A DNA stretch of 64,000 nucleotides from Rhodocollybia butyracea (Eukaryota; Basidiomycota; Agaricomycetes; Agaricales; Omphalotaceae), in assembly GCA_015501585.1 (NCBI GenBank), contig JADNRY010000226.1:35411-99410 (forward strand), in the 5' to 3' direction. A program made the position numbers and the translations under genes. Below the pieces are notes generated by a model that did no database searches, had not been told where the DNA came from, and saw only the letters and a list, made by a program, of their open reading frames with translations. This document shows, in pieces, positions 43,701 to 56,410 of the stretch (position 1 is the stretch's first letter; each line of letters begins with the position of its first letter).

Positions 43701-46700
43701 GTGCGTTGGACAAGTTTCGCTGCTCGGTCGTAGACCCGGTCCATTGAGGAGGTCATTGAAAGGTTGGGGCTAGCGTTAGTAGATTGAGCTGAATGGCCAT
43801 CAGTAATCCCATTTTCTAGGGACTGTTGACTAGGATGTTCCATGTCTATTTCTAAGCACTCTCGGCTGAACTGCTCCATCTGAGAAGAGGGTCAATAAGT
43901 AGACAACGATTACAGATAAAGCACCAACCGAATTCTGAATACGATCACGGATTCTGAGTTGGATCTATCAACGAGAGCATTAGTAACAACATGCGAAGAA
44001 AGGCAGCAAGAGATAACTGACCTTGTCCCTCCATAGCTCCATCTCCCGCATCGCAATCGCTGCAAACTCCTTGAGTGTATGCCGATGCCTTGGAGTGAAT
44101 TCATCTCGACGAGTATCATCGATAACAGCAAGACTGGACGCATTCAACAAAAGAAGTTGATTGAGAGAAGGAAAACCATATACCTTCCAATGTTATGGCC
44201 ATCCTGAGTACGAAGAGGCGCGCCGGCATAAAATCGAATGTGGGGTGAGTTCACGACGTGCGGCTGAAAGCACGGACATGGTCAGTCAATTGTATGAATC
44301 AAAACTTGTCCCTTCATACGTTGTTAGCAAACCTCCAGTCCTGGAGAGTGTCCAAAATGACCATTGGCTCGTCGTCACTAAAAAGACAAAAAATCAGACA
44401 CATCGACCAGCGCAGCACGATTTCAAGCCTGCTAACCGTTGTAAAATGGCATGGCCACAAAACGAATGCAGCCGAGCACAGGAATCCACTTTGAGTCCCC
44501 CTAGAAGAAGACAAAAGGATTAAATAACCATTGAATTTTAAAATAACTAACATCTCGGACTCACATTCCGACTTAAACCACTGCTCATTCCCATCCAATA
44601 AACTGATAAACACACCCTTGGTGTTGAAGACTAGCTTCGCTAGGTGGGCAATCCGGTCAAAGTTGAGATCAGAGCCGGTGTGCCAGATGTTGAATCTATA
44701 CCGAGGAAGAGGCAATTAGCATCAACCACTACTCGTAAGATGCGAAATAACTCACTTATACAACGCTCTTCTCCTCTCCATCTCATCAGGAGGAATCGGT
44801 GCGGCAAGGTACCCGAGTTCTTTGAACATGTGTTCCTCTTTCGCAGCTCGCATTGAGGGACTCTGACCAACGTTAATCAGGGCGCCCATGGCTTCCACTG
44901 TCGCGGTCGAGTTTGAAGTCGACATTGGCCCAGAGGCGATATTAGCGTCGGGGGAAGGAGTAATATTAGCCGTAGGGTCCGGAGTGGTGATTTTGAATTG
45001 ACGCTCTTGCGGTTCTTCTTCGGACGATACGGAAAATTGACGAAGACTCTGACTATTCGACATCGACGCCGACAATGAAGAATCGGTGTCCTCCAGCGTC
45101 TCAGTAACCCTTTCCGCATCCCCTCCACTGGCCCTTCGTATTAACCCTTCTCTTCCACCCAGCTCCATTACAACCTCGCTTTTCTCCGCCTCACTCAACG
45201 ATGGTAGAACCTGCGGAGGCATACCCACACCCGTACCCATACTCCCACCCATAGCCAAAGATCCCGCAAGAATCGCATTACTCCCGCTCCCAACAGGTAA
45301 CGGGGCGCTAATCTGCCTCATAAGGGATGCTCTCCGATGGATGCCAGGACTGGAAATGTTGGAGTCCAAACCAGTTGTAGGTAGATCAGGGTGAATATGA
45401 GCGTAGGGGTTGGAATTAGGAGGGAAGCGTGACTGAGGGGGAGTCGATGTGGATGAGTTGATGTCAGCAGAGGATGATAAGGGCATAGCTGTAGCAGGTG
45501 CAGTCATGGCCCCAGTCAGATGAGGATGCATAGCTGCATATGCGTGTGGGTAGGGGAAAGAGTATGAGGTGAGGAGGGGCGCTGGGTTGGTTCGGATGGA
45601 GGTTGAGCTAGTGGTGATGGGTGGAGGTACGGTCGTGGCCGGTATGGACATAGATGAAGAGCCACTGGGATGAGAGATTGGTTCCGGAGATGAAACAAGC
45701 TTTGCTTGGTCAACGTATTCAGTGACATGGGTGGAATCTGCCAGCTCTCCTTGGATATGGTCGGGCATTGCTAATCGTGCTTGCGATGACGACGAGGCAA
45801 CTGAGAATTCCTTTCCCCTCGTGAAATAATCATCGTGGCCCTCCGTCTTCCTTATTTCAGGAGATTGTCTCTTTGGCGTTTTTCCCTTCGGTTGAGCCTC
45901 CTTATCATACATCCCACCAATCCCAGAATACACCGAACTCGAATTGAACTCTCCCAGCGTGGGTATCGTCCCCTCCCAAAACTTTTTGAGTTCCTGCGAT
46001 ATGCGTATTCGTCTCCTCGTTCCCCCGGGAGTAGTCATAATATCGTTCGTGAACTCGGGCTAGAACCACCGCTATCATGAAAAGCTTTATTACCAGCTGC
46101 CTCATCGTCTTCAAAGGCGGCAAGTTTTTTAAGATCTGTATTCGAGCTCTGCGAATGCATCCTCTCAACCACTTCATCATCGATCAACACTCCATCGCTC
46201 ATACTCCCGTCTTCACCCCTAACCACAACTGCTTCGCTGATATTATCTATATCATCTGGGACTGTCCCTGGGACTGTTACAACAAGCTTTGCATCCCTTG
46301 CAACTCTTCCGGAAGAACTGTCAACGATCACAGCAGCCCTCATCGGATCCGTCAACTCGTGCTCCGGACTTGGAAGAGCGAGAGGAGAGATGTTAACGTG
46401 GGTTCCGGCAAGACGGAGGGTAGCGGCGTTGATTGCGGGTGCGTGAGGGAAGTCGGGATATCTAAAGTCGCGAGCTGGACGGGAGGAAGAGGATGAAGTG
46501 GCATAGTGCGTCTTTGGTGGGTACGACGAGGTGGTACTAGAACTCGATCCATTGTGATGTGTTGCATTGGCATTATGGTTTGGATGAAATTGGGCCGGAA
46601 GATGATACGGTGTAAAACTCCCGGCTGTGGCAGTCGCTGGATATCCACCTGTTATTGAGGTTTGGGAAGAGGGAGACGATTTCGAGAGTGAAAGCGGAAG

Positions 46701-47862
46701 GGGTGGGGTCGGACGGGGCGCAGGTGCGGCTGATTCTGAGGGAGTGACGTATTTGCTGTAATAAGGAAATGAGGAAGCGCAGCCGTAACAAAATGTGCCG
46801 AACTTACCTTGTATACCTGACTTCATCATGATGCGAATTCGAATATAGTGCGTTACTCTGTAACGCGACGTTGTGGGGGGATACAATAGGCGAAGGGTCT
46901 AGTCCCAAGCCCAGACTAGGTAGATTGAGGAATAAGCCACCTTTGGCTTTTTGCGAAGAGTTCGGGGGCTCGACAGCAGCACTAGAGGTGCCAGCGCTGT
47001 GGCTTAATCCAAGTGGCACAGAGGATATATGTTTTCGTGAGTTACTCAAAGATGAGGAAGTGGAAAATGAATTGCGCATCCGATGAGTGGGGACAGATTT
47101 AAGATATGGCGAATTTCTGTCCGTCGTTGTCCTTAAGCTTGCCTGATCTATTTCAGCAGAGTCAATTTCGCCTGAACCTGTATTCACGGCCAATGCAATA
47201 TTTGTCGACGCCATATCCACTGGCATCGCTCCGAGCATCCGCATCGAAGGCGAGCCACCTGCGGGAGGATTGGGAGTCTTGTGTGGATCCCATCTGCCTG
47301 ACGCATACGCCGACATGAACACTGACCAGTCATAAGCTGTTGATTGTTTGTACATGCTCATTGCTGACGTTGATTGTGTTAGTGACGATAATGTCGAAGA
47401 CGATGACACGATTTCTGGCGAATCTTTGTATAACATAGGCGTGTCATACATCGAACCTGTATTGCTGGTGCTCGTTGCAAGCCCTAAGCCCATCGCCGGT
47501 TCAAATGGCGTTGTGGGGAGTGAATTTGTACTATCCGACGCAGCATCGTCTTCATTCAGCGTCTGCATATTGGAGTTATTTGGTGCCAAAAAGTGAAGCT
47601 GTTTCCTGTCGGAACTCTGGAGCGAAGGCAATAAAGCAACATCTTCTTTCGCAGGAGCTGTCGCTGGTCGCGATGATTTTCGAGGTGGGCGTTTGGAAGG
47701 TGTATGTACAGGCTTGGAATTCGTGGACATCGTTGTGGTCAATGAGAACGAAGAGGATGAGGGAGTTGGGGATGAAGAGAGTAGCGAATTAGAAGCAGGT
47801 ATTGCTGTAACCGTTGTAGTTGATGTAGAAGAGCAGGGACCATCAGAGCCTAATCTCGCCAA
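40730..47862 (-). CDS. GAF-domain hybrid histidine kinase
   Basis: A very long gene of roughly 1,800-1,900 residues in over a dozen exons. The first half is Ser/Thr/Pro-rich low-complexity sequence, including YDWSVFMSAYASGRWDPHKT. The GAF domain begins near LVFNTKGVFISLLDGNEQWF and continues CARLHSFCGHAILQR, DWRFANN and IRFYAGAPLRTQDGHNIG. The HisKA phospho-acceptor is SHELRTPLHG (near 43015). HATPase_c follows with GIGSV/HDTGKGIS and GTGLGLAIVNSIV. The receiver domain has VRVLVIEDN, the phospho-accepting Asp in IVLLDLSMPVLDG, and GYLVKPVPF after an intron near 40780-40840. It should autophosphorylate on His and relay to its own receiver, then to an HPt protein. The first two big blocks join at 46035-46038 across an odd frame change. 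Confidence 0.87.
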
Positions 47863-48594
47863 GTTCGTAGATGACGAGACAACTCGTTACAGCCTGAAAA
47901 ATGAAACTGAGTTGTGTGCTCCACTGCAGACGTCATCTCGTAATTTAGACGCCCACGTTGATAATTTAGTTATTATTTCAATCAATTTGCTAGCGCAAGC
48001 AAACTCTCTTGTTCAACTTGCTCTTCAACGTTCAGCCTGCGACAAAGATCTGAGGCTCAACATCTTCGTCGTCACTGTAGCTTGGCTGTGCTGGAACGCC
48101 AGCATATGCTCAGCGAAGCAACAATCATCCCTGGACCCTTGTGTCGGTTTGTTCCGTGACAACAGGACTCAGCCAGAAGATCTGACCTCTCTGCATGAAG
48201 TTAGGTCTCTATGTTTCTCTCTCGAGTCAGACAAGCACGGCTCTCCTACTACACATAGGCTGCAGTAGAAATCGCAAGTCTTTGAACGACCCTACACGAA
48301 CAATGTATTACAGCCTAACAGCTGCTCCCTATACAGCAGGAGGATACATGACTTGGTACATGTGATACTGGGAAGGATTTCGCAGATATGCACCTGACCA
48401 TATAACGACCAAGTAGACCCGTGTAGTATACATAGTAAACCTGATAGATTATCAAAGGAGACCCGGTGGGCGAAAAGTCCCACAATATATAGCAATAGAC
48501 ATCTTACATAGCTAGAAAAGAACCTAAGACAGCGGGATACTGCTGTCGTGGCAAGTAGCGTGCCCTCAGACATCTATGGCATAAGACTGACTTG
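47863..48594. other. Upstream region of the kinase gene; no gene recognised
   Basis: Open frames in this stretch are the plus-strand shadow of the kinase's first exon (to 48268) and a short minus-strand frame at 48292-48573 with no domain. It probably holds the kinase promoter and then unique sequence up to the palindrome array. Confidence 0.4.
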
Positions 48595-51175
48595 GGGAGA
48601 GGGAGCAAAATAATGCTGTCTCCTTGCCCTCCCAGCGGCATATTAATGCTGTCCAGCAAAAAGACCCAAAAACCATATGAGCATTCCCTTTGAGAGCACT
48701 AGTATGCCGTCAAGGGGACGAGGAGGCTGCCTCTCACACCTCACTCCTCCATGACAGCATAATAATGCTGTCGTCTGGCAGAGTGGAGGCAGCAGAATAA
48801 TGCTGTTCCTGCTGCCAAATAGGTAGCATTATTCCGCCTTCTGTACTGTCTTATGGAGGCAGCAGAATAATGCTGTCTCTCACTCCTCTTTGGCAGCAAG
48901 AGACTGCATTATTCTGCTGCCTACAGAAGATACAGAAGGCGGAATAATGCTGCACGTCTCGGACAATGCTGTCCTCTGGCAGAGGGGTGGAAGCAGCAAA
49001 ATAATAGAACAGCATTATCATGCCGCTTCCGAGCATTAGCTGCCTCTCCCTCTTCATCGGTAGCATAACAATGCTGTATTCCGCGGAGGGGAGGCAGCAG
49101 AAGGATACTGCCTTCCCATCTCGCCTGACAGCATTATTATGCCGTCGGAAGGGGGAGCAGCAAAGTAATGCTGCCTCTCGCTCTTCTTCGGCAGCATAAC
49201 AATGCTGTCTTCCGCAGAGGCGAGGCAGCGAAATAATGCTGCCTTCCCATCTCGCCTGACAGCATTATTATGCCGTCGGAAGGGGGAGCAGCAAAGTAAT
49301 GCTGCCCGAAATAATGCTGCCTTCCCATCTCGCCTGACAGCATTATTATGCTGTCGGAAGAGGAAGAGGCAGCAGCAAAATAATGCTGTTTCTCACTCTT
49401 CTTCGGCAGCATAACAATGCTGTCTTTCGCAGTGGACTATTCTTCTCTCTAGCTACTCCTCCTTACAGCATTGTTATGCCGTCGGGAGAGGGAGAGGCAG
49501 CGGAACAATGCTGCCTTCTTTTATACCATCGGGAGAGGCAAAATAATGCTGCCAAAGAGAAGACAGCATTGTTATTCCGCAGAGGGGAGGCAGCAGAAGG
49601 ATGCTGCCTTCCTGTCTCGCCTGACGGCATTATTATGCCGTCGGAGCAGCAAAATAATGCTGCCCTCTCACTCGACTTGGCAGCATTGTTATGCCGTCAG
49701 GAGAGCTGCTCGCCCGGCAGCATTATTATGCCGTCGGAAGGGGGAGCAGCAAAGTAATGCTGCCTCTCGCTCTTCTTCGGCAGCATAACAATGCTGTCTT
49801 CCGTAGAGGTCAGGCAGCGAAATAATGCTGCCTTCCCATCTCGCCTGACAGCATTATTATGCCGTCGGAGCAGCAAAATAATACTGCCCTCTTGTGCCTT
49901 CCCATCTCGCCTGACAGCATTATTATGCCGTCGGAGCAGCAAAATAATACTGCCCTCTCGTTCGACTTGGCAGCATTGTTATGCCGTCAGGAGAGCTGCT
50001 GCCTTCCCTCTCGCCCGGCAGCATTATTATGCCGTCGGAAGGGGGAGCAGCAAAGTAATGCTGCCTCTCGCTCTTCTTCGGCAGCATAACAATGCTATCT
50101 TCCCTAGAGGGCAGGCAGCGAAATAATGCTGTCTTCCCATCTCGCCTGACAGCATCATTATGCCGTCGGAAGGGGGAGCAGCAAAGTAATGCTGCCTCTC
50201 GCTCTTCTTCGGCAGCATAACAATGCTGTCGTCCGTAGAGGGCAGGCAGCGAAATAATGCTGCCTTCCCATCTCGCCTGACAGCATTATTCTGCTGTCGG
50301 AAGAGGAAGAGGCAGCATCTGCAGCGGAGGGACAGCATTATTCTGCCGTCGAAAGAGGGAGAGGCAGCAGCAAAATAATGCTGTTTCTCACTCTTCTTCG
50401 GCAGCATTCTCTCTCGCTCCTCTTTGGGAGCATTGCTATGCCGTCGGAAGGGGGCAAAGTAATGCTGTCTTCCGAAGAGGCGAGGCAGTGGAATAATGCT
50501 GCCTTCCCGTTTTGTTTGACAGCATTATTCTGCTGTCGGAAGAGGGAGGGGCAGCATTGTTATGCTGTCGGAAGAGGGAGGGGCAGCATTGTTATGCCGT
50601 CGGGAGAGGGAGATGCAGCAGCAAAATAATGCTTCCTCTCGCTTCTCCGACAGTGGAATAATGCTGTTAGGCGAAACGGGAAGGCAGCATTGCTATGCTG
50701 CCAATGCAAAATAGCAAATAACAATGCTGTCCTCTCGCTCCTCTTTGGCAGCATTGTTGTGCCGTCGGGAGAGGGAGAGGCAAAAATAATGCTACCTCTC
50801 CCTCTTCCGACAGCAGAATAATGCTGTCAGGTGAGACGCGAAGGCAGCATCGTTATGCTGCAGAAATAATCTCTTACTCCTTGAAAGCATAGCCATGCTG
50901 ACTTGTGGCAGAGGGGAGGCAGCGGAATAATGCTGCCCAGGAGTAGTGAACCGCAGAATAGTGCTGTCGCCATTATTGTGGGACGGTAGCAACATAATGC
51001 TGTCACTGACAGCATTATGTTGTCACCACCTCCCTCTTGATCAGTCCGTAAACAGCATTATTATGCCGTTGGGAGGAGCCAGCAGACAGCAAAATAATGC
51101 TGCCTCCTCGTATCACAAGGCAGCATTGTTCTGCTAGCTCGTGGTACGGGGATACAGCATTATGTTGCTGTCTTG
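48595..51175. repeat. Array of short palindromes with purine/pyrimidine spacers
   Basis: About 2.6 kb is built almost wholly from copies of a 16-20 base near-palindrome with core CAGCATWATNATGCYG, for example gacagcattattatgctgtc and ggcagcataacaatgctgtc. Copies are spaced about 35-50 bp apart; I estimate some 55-65. Spacers alternate between purine-rich (ggaagagggagagg) and pyrimidine-rich (tctcgctcttcttc) types that are each other's complement, giving larger nested hairpins. A higher-order unit of 131 bp repeats nearly exactly from 49141 to 49272, and similar blocks recur near 49726-49860 and 50030-50280. Copies at both edges are more diverged. The array lies between unique sequence and the 3' end of the gene at 51251. 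Confidence 0.93.
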
Positions 51176-51250
51176 GTGTGACAACTTATTACAATTGTAG
51201 CTCCCAAAGATTTCTATTATTGTCTATACTAAAGCCAATTGTCCAAGTGT

Positions 51251-53341
51251 TTACAAACAACGAGGCACCGATGCAGGCCTACCATACTGCTGCAGAAAGG
51301 AGTGACAGTAGAAATAGGCCAACGCAAATTCCACACGATCCATGACCTCTCCAAAGTTATGTGCTTCAATGACCTCGTCTCTCGGGAACTCGTCCAAAGC
51401 TTCTACTGGCTTCTCTCCACGCCACGTTCTCACGACCGCATGGAAGCATCGAAGATATGCCATCCGAATCCTACGGTCCCTAGCTCCCAATCCACCCCTG
51501 ATACGTTCCTTCTCACCTTCCTGCGCGGAAACCTCCAAACATTTCGCCAGAAGCTGTCGGCGATCGACTTCCTGCATCCTACTTTGATCCAGCACACGGT
51601 CCAACGCGATGAACTCGTTGCGAAAGTTGAGCTCGCATAGCTCGCATAGAATTTCTTGCACGATATTCTCAGGCGGGACCTCCACGGATGACACTAAACT
51701 GCCTCTCCAATAGACCAATGTGGTAGCAGGACCTAATAGGTCAATGTTGGCCCTCTCAAGCAACCGACGCATTTCGAGATGATGCCGTCCAGTTCTTGTA
51801 CTGTTGGTGGAATCTCCGGTGTATAATCCCCCACTAACATCAAGCATGCTCCTCCATTGTTTGGCAGAGAGTTCGATGGGAACATTGGAGGATGGGTTAT
51901 TCAGGTTCTCGAGAATGCCTGGGCGAATCCGCAACCAACCTTGGAGTAATTGAACGAATGTCTCTGTTTTTGCCGGTGATACGATGGAATGCGCCGGAGG
52001 TACCCGAAAGCCAAGTTGATTCTCTTTGGTAGGCGGTGAATTATATCCAGAAATTGCGCGCAAAGCTCTTTCCCAGTTTGTCACTGGCTTGGGCATGAGC
52101 TCGCGGTTGACATTGATGCTTGGCTGCCCGGTATTCTTTTTGCCTCCTTTATTCCGGTCTAGACTCAGACTTTGTCAATTTCATCCTCCACCAGGGTTAG
52201 TAAAATACTCACGAAATGATGGATGGACATTGGCGCTAAGCTGGATTGGCTGCGACAAAGGGTTCAATGTAAAGCTTGAATTCGAGCGGCGAGGTTCCAT
52301 GACGCCGAATAATGAAACCGGCTGGAATTGCAATTGTAAATAGGAGGCCATGGCGATGTATCGTTCGACCTTGTTAGCGAGTCCGATGTAGACAATTTGT
52401 GCCGCAGGTGTGAAATCAGTACAGTCCAGAGTGTACCCACAGTGTAACTGTATCTGCCTTGTGAGACTTTCCCGGATCACAGAAACCACTTCATCGACGC
52501 GCGGATTAGGGCAATCGTTGACTCTGCGCACTATCCACACGGGAATTCCAGCATGGAATAAGAGATCTGCATCCTCTATACTCTCTACAAAAGCGCCTAC
52601 CACGTCCATTGTCTCGTGTTTTTTACGACGTGCCCCTGCATCTATGAGCTTGTCTTGCCATGTCTTCCCAAGCCATCGATTGCGAGCATCTAACTCAAGG
52701 ATCTTGCGCTGAATAAATGCCACGCGTTGAAATGTCACCTCCTGGGATGCCGCCAGATCCAAGTTCTCAAGAGTGCGCCGTACTGCGCCACTGGCTTCAA
52801 TGATGTGAGCGTCTTTGGAATTTTTCGGCGACTGGCAGAGTACAGCTTGAGCCATAGTCTGCAGCCCCACGAGAAAATTAGCCGATAATTTACCAATCCT
52901 GTTATCCCGACCCGATGCGCTTGCACAAAAGTCGGATGATGTGGGCAAAACCCAGGCAGAATACAGCTTCTCCTCAGGGGATAGCCTAGGTGTAACAATG
53001 AGCGAGAGATGGCCAAGAGGAAATGAAAACGGTTGAGGGTAAAAAATAGGATCGTCCGGCCCAAAATGCCTGTCTTTGCGTTGCCGTACTCGACACATAT
53101 TAAGCGGCGGCTGGTATAGACATCTCATGTTCGGAGATGTCAATAAGAGCTCGCCTTCGAGTATCGAGCCCACTCTTCCATCGTAGGCTCTTAGTTCTAT
53201 ACAATATTTTCTATCAGAACTCTCAACACGAAGATTTCCAATCTTACCTTTCTCTGGCGTGCTATGTTTTGTGAGTTCATCGGGGTTTGCCTTGAAGCTT
53301 GCATACGAAAAGAACGGACTCCCCAGCATCGTGTTCTGCAT
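51251..53341 (-). CDS. Orphan multicopy protein, copy 2 (unknown function)
   Basis: Two exons on the minus strand give about 670 residues: 53341 to about 52204, an intron (gtgagtat..gtctag), then to the stop at 51251-51253. It parallels copy 1 block by block: YDGRVGSILEGELLLTSPNM, PPLNMCRVRQRKDRHFGPDD, FYPQPFSF, ADLLFHAGIPVWIVR, DCPNPRVD, IVYIGLANKVERYIAMASY, MPKPVTNWERALRAI, WLRIRPGILENL, WRSMLDVSGGLYTG, ELCELNFRNEFIALD, FYCHSFLQQYGRPASVP. No catalytic or binding motif is recognised. Unlike copy 1 it is not flanked by the 69-bp inverted repeats, but the palindrome array lies just beyond its 3' end. Confidence 0.75.
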
Positions 53342-53718
53342 GTAGCATTGGTTAGCAAAGTCCCATACATGCTTACTACTGCATGCTTCACCGAAAGTTG
53401 TTTTACCAAAAGTCGATGCAATTGTTTAATCCGATAGCCTTGTAAAAACGCGTCAATAAAGCCAACAATCGAAAGAGCAACGGAACTTACTTGAATACTT
53501 CGACTTTTACTTCCGCGGAGTCAGTTAAGCGCCCGAGAACGCATGGTCACGCCAAGTCAGACAAGCGCTTATTTCAGCTCTCTCTCTACTCTCTCAGTCC
53601 TAAGTCGTGCTTCATGAGCTTGTCTCAGTTGCATGCACGTTGTGCACGGGCCTGTCCCAGCGCGTCATAATATAGCCTTGTACTAATTATGATAAAACAT
53701 GACTCGTTAATTTTCGGT
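53342..53718. other. Intergenic; no gene recognised
   Basis: Presumed upstream region of the gene at 51251-53341 and the 3' side of the gene at 53719-56287. No other feature is visible. Confidence 0.4.
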
Positions 53719-56287
53719 TCAAGCAGAAGACAACTGCGAAGACGACCTGTATCCAGCATCCAGTGGACCTTCGACACCCGCCGGACCAGCTACATATTTC
53801 TCAGCCTCCTCTTCCGCCTTTTCCTTCTTCAGGTCCTCCAGTTTCCGGGTCAGTCGATTGATGTGGGCTTGGGTTCTCTCGATCCTCGAGCGCTGGACAG
53901 TGAACTTGCCAGCGGCATTTGCCTTGTACCTCCAAATGTCATCCAGGTCCCAGCACGTTTCCGCGGCAACCTGCTCAAACACGAGGTCGCGCATTCTCAG
54001 ATCCATTCGCAGGTATTTCCAACCGACAATGATCTCCTCGCCATTTTCTGCAACGGTAATTTGGCCTGTTTTGAACAGGTAGAATTCCCACATCGCGTTC
54101 CTTGCATGGCAGCCGCAACTCAAAAGCCTATCCTCGAAGGGTGGTTCCTTGACTTTTTTCTTCTCCTCCTCCTCCTCCTCAGTCAGGGGCACGAGTTTTG
54201 GGCGAGCTGCGGCATGTTTTAGACAGCGGGTGTTGCCTGGACCTGTAGACAAGATGTGCCATGTCATCGCTGGGCATACTGAAGCACATTCCGGAGCGTA
54301 GTCGGCTACTTTCCTCATCAACTTACGGGTCTCCAGCGGAATCCCATCCCCATCAGGAGCCAAACGCCACTGCCGAATCTGGTTTTTAGCTTTTTCTGCA
54401 TGATTATTAGTAGTGGCAAGTATTCGCGGTGGCCACTAACCGATAAATTTTGGTAGACTAGCCCTCCTTTCGTCCCTCATACCTGTAGCGGAATTAGCAG
54501 ATTCTCATTCCTCTAATCAGCCAACACTTACGCTCAGTCTCGCCTTTGGGCTCGTTTTTGTCCTTCCTTTCCTCGTCGTCATTTTCGCTGTCCTCACTGT
54601 CTTCCTCTACAAACGGATAAGCAATATATCACCATGAGCTGGGAACGGGAATCACTGACGAGGCGCCTTGATGGTGGTGGAAGCCTTTCTCTTTTTCTTT
54701 GGCCGCTCGTCTTCAGCCTGTTCTCCATCGTGGCCACCAGGACCTGGCTCATTTCCTGTTCGTTATACGAAGTCAGTCATGATTTTTTTTCAAGATGCGT
54801 TAGCTGACCTTGTCCCTCAAATTTTTCGTCTTTTTTTTTGCTGACTATAGGTTTCTTTCGACCTTTTTTTTGTTTGCTAGGTGCTTCACGGCTACCTTCC
54901 GCGTCGGTCCTCCCGTCGTGGTCGTTCACTGCAAAGCAAGGGTAAGTTGAAGCGTTTACATCTATAAAATCTTACTGACATCGTTTACGCTTTGTAGGAC
55001 CAGATTCAACGAGCGCTCCAGAAGATTGGTCGCCTTCATCAGTGATTTTCAGCAGAGGTATACTCTTTGCATCTGCCATCTCGTTCAGTTCCTTGAGACT
55101 CTCGCACTCAAAGTTGTCTTGATGTGTATCGACGGCGGGATTTTCTTGGGTGGTGGGCATCGGACTGACCGATATCATACGGGGTAGTAAGTTCCCAGTG
55201 GGTCCGACCTTTGAAGGAATTGGCGTTGCATGCGAGCTCGGATGGCCAACTCGCGGCGGTTCATTGGGTTCTCTTGAGCGCGTTGCCTTCCAAGCACTAT
55301 ACATGCCTCGGTTTTCAGCATCGATGTTGGACCCCAGAGGCGGAAAGGCCGTGCTCTCCCTCTGCATTCTGCTGTCTAGTAAAAATTTGTTTGCTTAATA
55401 GATGTGTAAACAAGTTAGCTCGAAAAATGAACATACCTTGAGACCTAAAACCAGTAGCTATGTCTAGTTGAGCTACCACCTCTTGTGCTCTCTCCAACAG
55501 TTTATTCTGGTTGGGTGGACTCTTGCACTCGGCCTCCTGGACACTAGCATTGGGTGAGCTTGATACGCTTCTATTCTGCTCGGCCTCTTGGACACCACCA
55601 GTGTTGGATGGGCTTGTTATCTCGCGTCTGGTGGCACCAGCTACCTTCTTGTGCTCTCTATCGCGTTCGACGGCACCGGCACGAGAAGGCTCTAGATCGA
55701 GATCGCGTTCGGCGGCACCGGCTACCTTCTTATGCTCTATGTCGCGTTCGGCGGCACCGGCTTCCTTCTCGTGCTCTATGTCGCGTTTGGCGGCACCAGC
55801 TACCTTCTCGTGCTCAGCCTCTTGGAAACCACCATTGGATGGGCTTGTTATCTCGCGTTCGGCGGCACTGGCTACCACGCCGCTGGTTGGGGCTTGCGTA
55901 GCAGATGCAGGCACCTGCTCGTCGTCGTCAAGAGTGGTCAAGGGTGAGGAACCTCCTACGAAAACAATTAGGTCAGTGTGTGATATTGTATACCACTCAC
56001 GCAGCTCGATATCTATATATGATAGCCGTTGGTACATGCCAAAAGTCCAGAATCGCATTCAACTTGCCTTGCATCTCCTGTTCTGCTTTCTGAAGGGCCT
56101 CTTGCCTCCTCTGAAGGGCCGCCTTCATTGACGCTAGCCCATTGGTTCCCCTTTTAATCCTAATCTTTGTTTCCTGTGCTTCGACTTCCTTTTTCAAAGT
56201 AGCTATACCTAAAAAATCTGTGAGTTATAGATGGAATGATATTTTCGTCTACTCACTGGGTGCTTTAGTTGGTTTTTTCCCTGGCAT
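53719..56287 (-). CDS. Unrecognised nuclear-type protein with acidic/basic repeats
   Basis: About nine exons splice cleanly from Met 56287 (MPGKKPTKAPS) to a stop at 53719-53721. In order: a coiled coil (IATLKKEVEAQETKIRIKRG, MKAALQRRQEALQKAEQEMQ); about four tandem copies of a 13-residue repeat EHEKVAGAAERDI; a Ser/Pro-rich region; basic, NLS-like stretches (TKRKR, KQKKGRKKP, PKKKRK) alternating with acidic ones (EEDSEDSENDDEE); and a conserved-looking C-terminus with a Cys/His cluster (CASVCPAMTWH, TRCLKH, CGCHARNAMWEFYLF), a DLDDIWRYKA segment and a final coiled coil. One intron seems to use a GC donor (gcaagt after QEMQ). I do not know its function. It is divergent from the gene at 56411 with 123 bp between starts. 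Confidence 0.65.
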
Positions 56288-56410
56288 GCTGCAGAAGAAT
56301 TTTCCTGCTACCGTCAGGAAAATTCATCGGCTTTTATTCAGCCGGGCAGGGCAGTTCACGCGTGCGCGAACTAGTTCAATAAATAATTCAAATAGTTCAA
56401 ACAACTCACC

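Noticed and set aside
47693..48268. Plus-strand ORF of 191 codons at the start of the kinase gene
   Set aside because: Its first part is antisense to the kinase's first exon, and the remainder shows no domain.
49137..50770. Many short ORFs on both strands with repeated peptides such as MLPKKSERQHYFAA and LTALLCRR
   Set aside because: They are translations of the palindrome array. Both strands are open only because the repeats lack stops in those frames, and the peptides merely repeat with the DNA.
48595..51175. CRISPR array
   Set aside because: The spacers are themselves repetitive and complementary, the repeats are palindromes of variable spacing, and the genome is eukaryotic.
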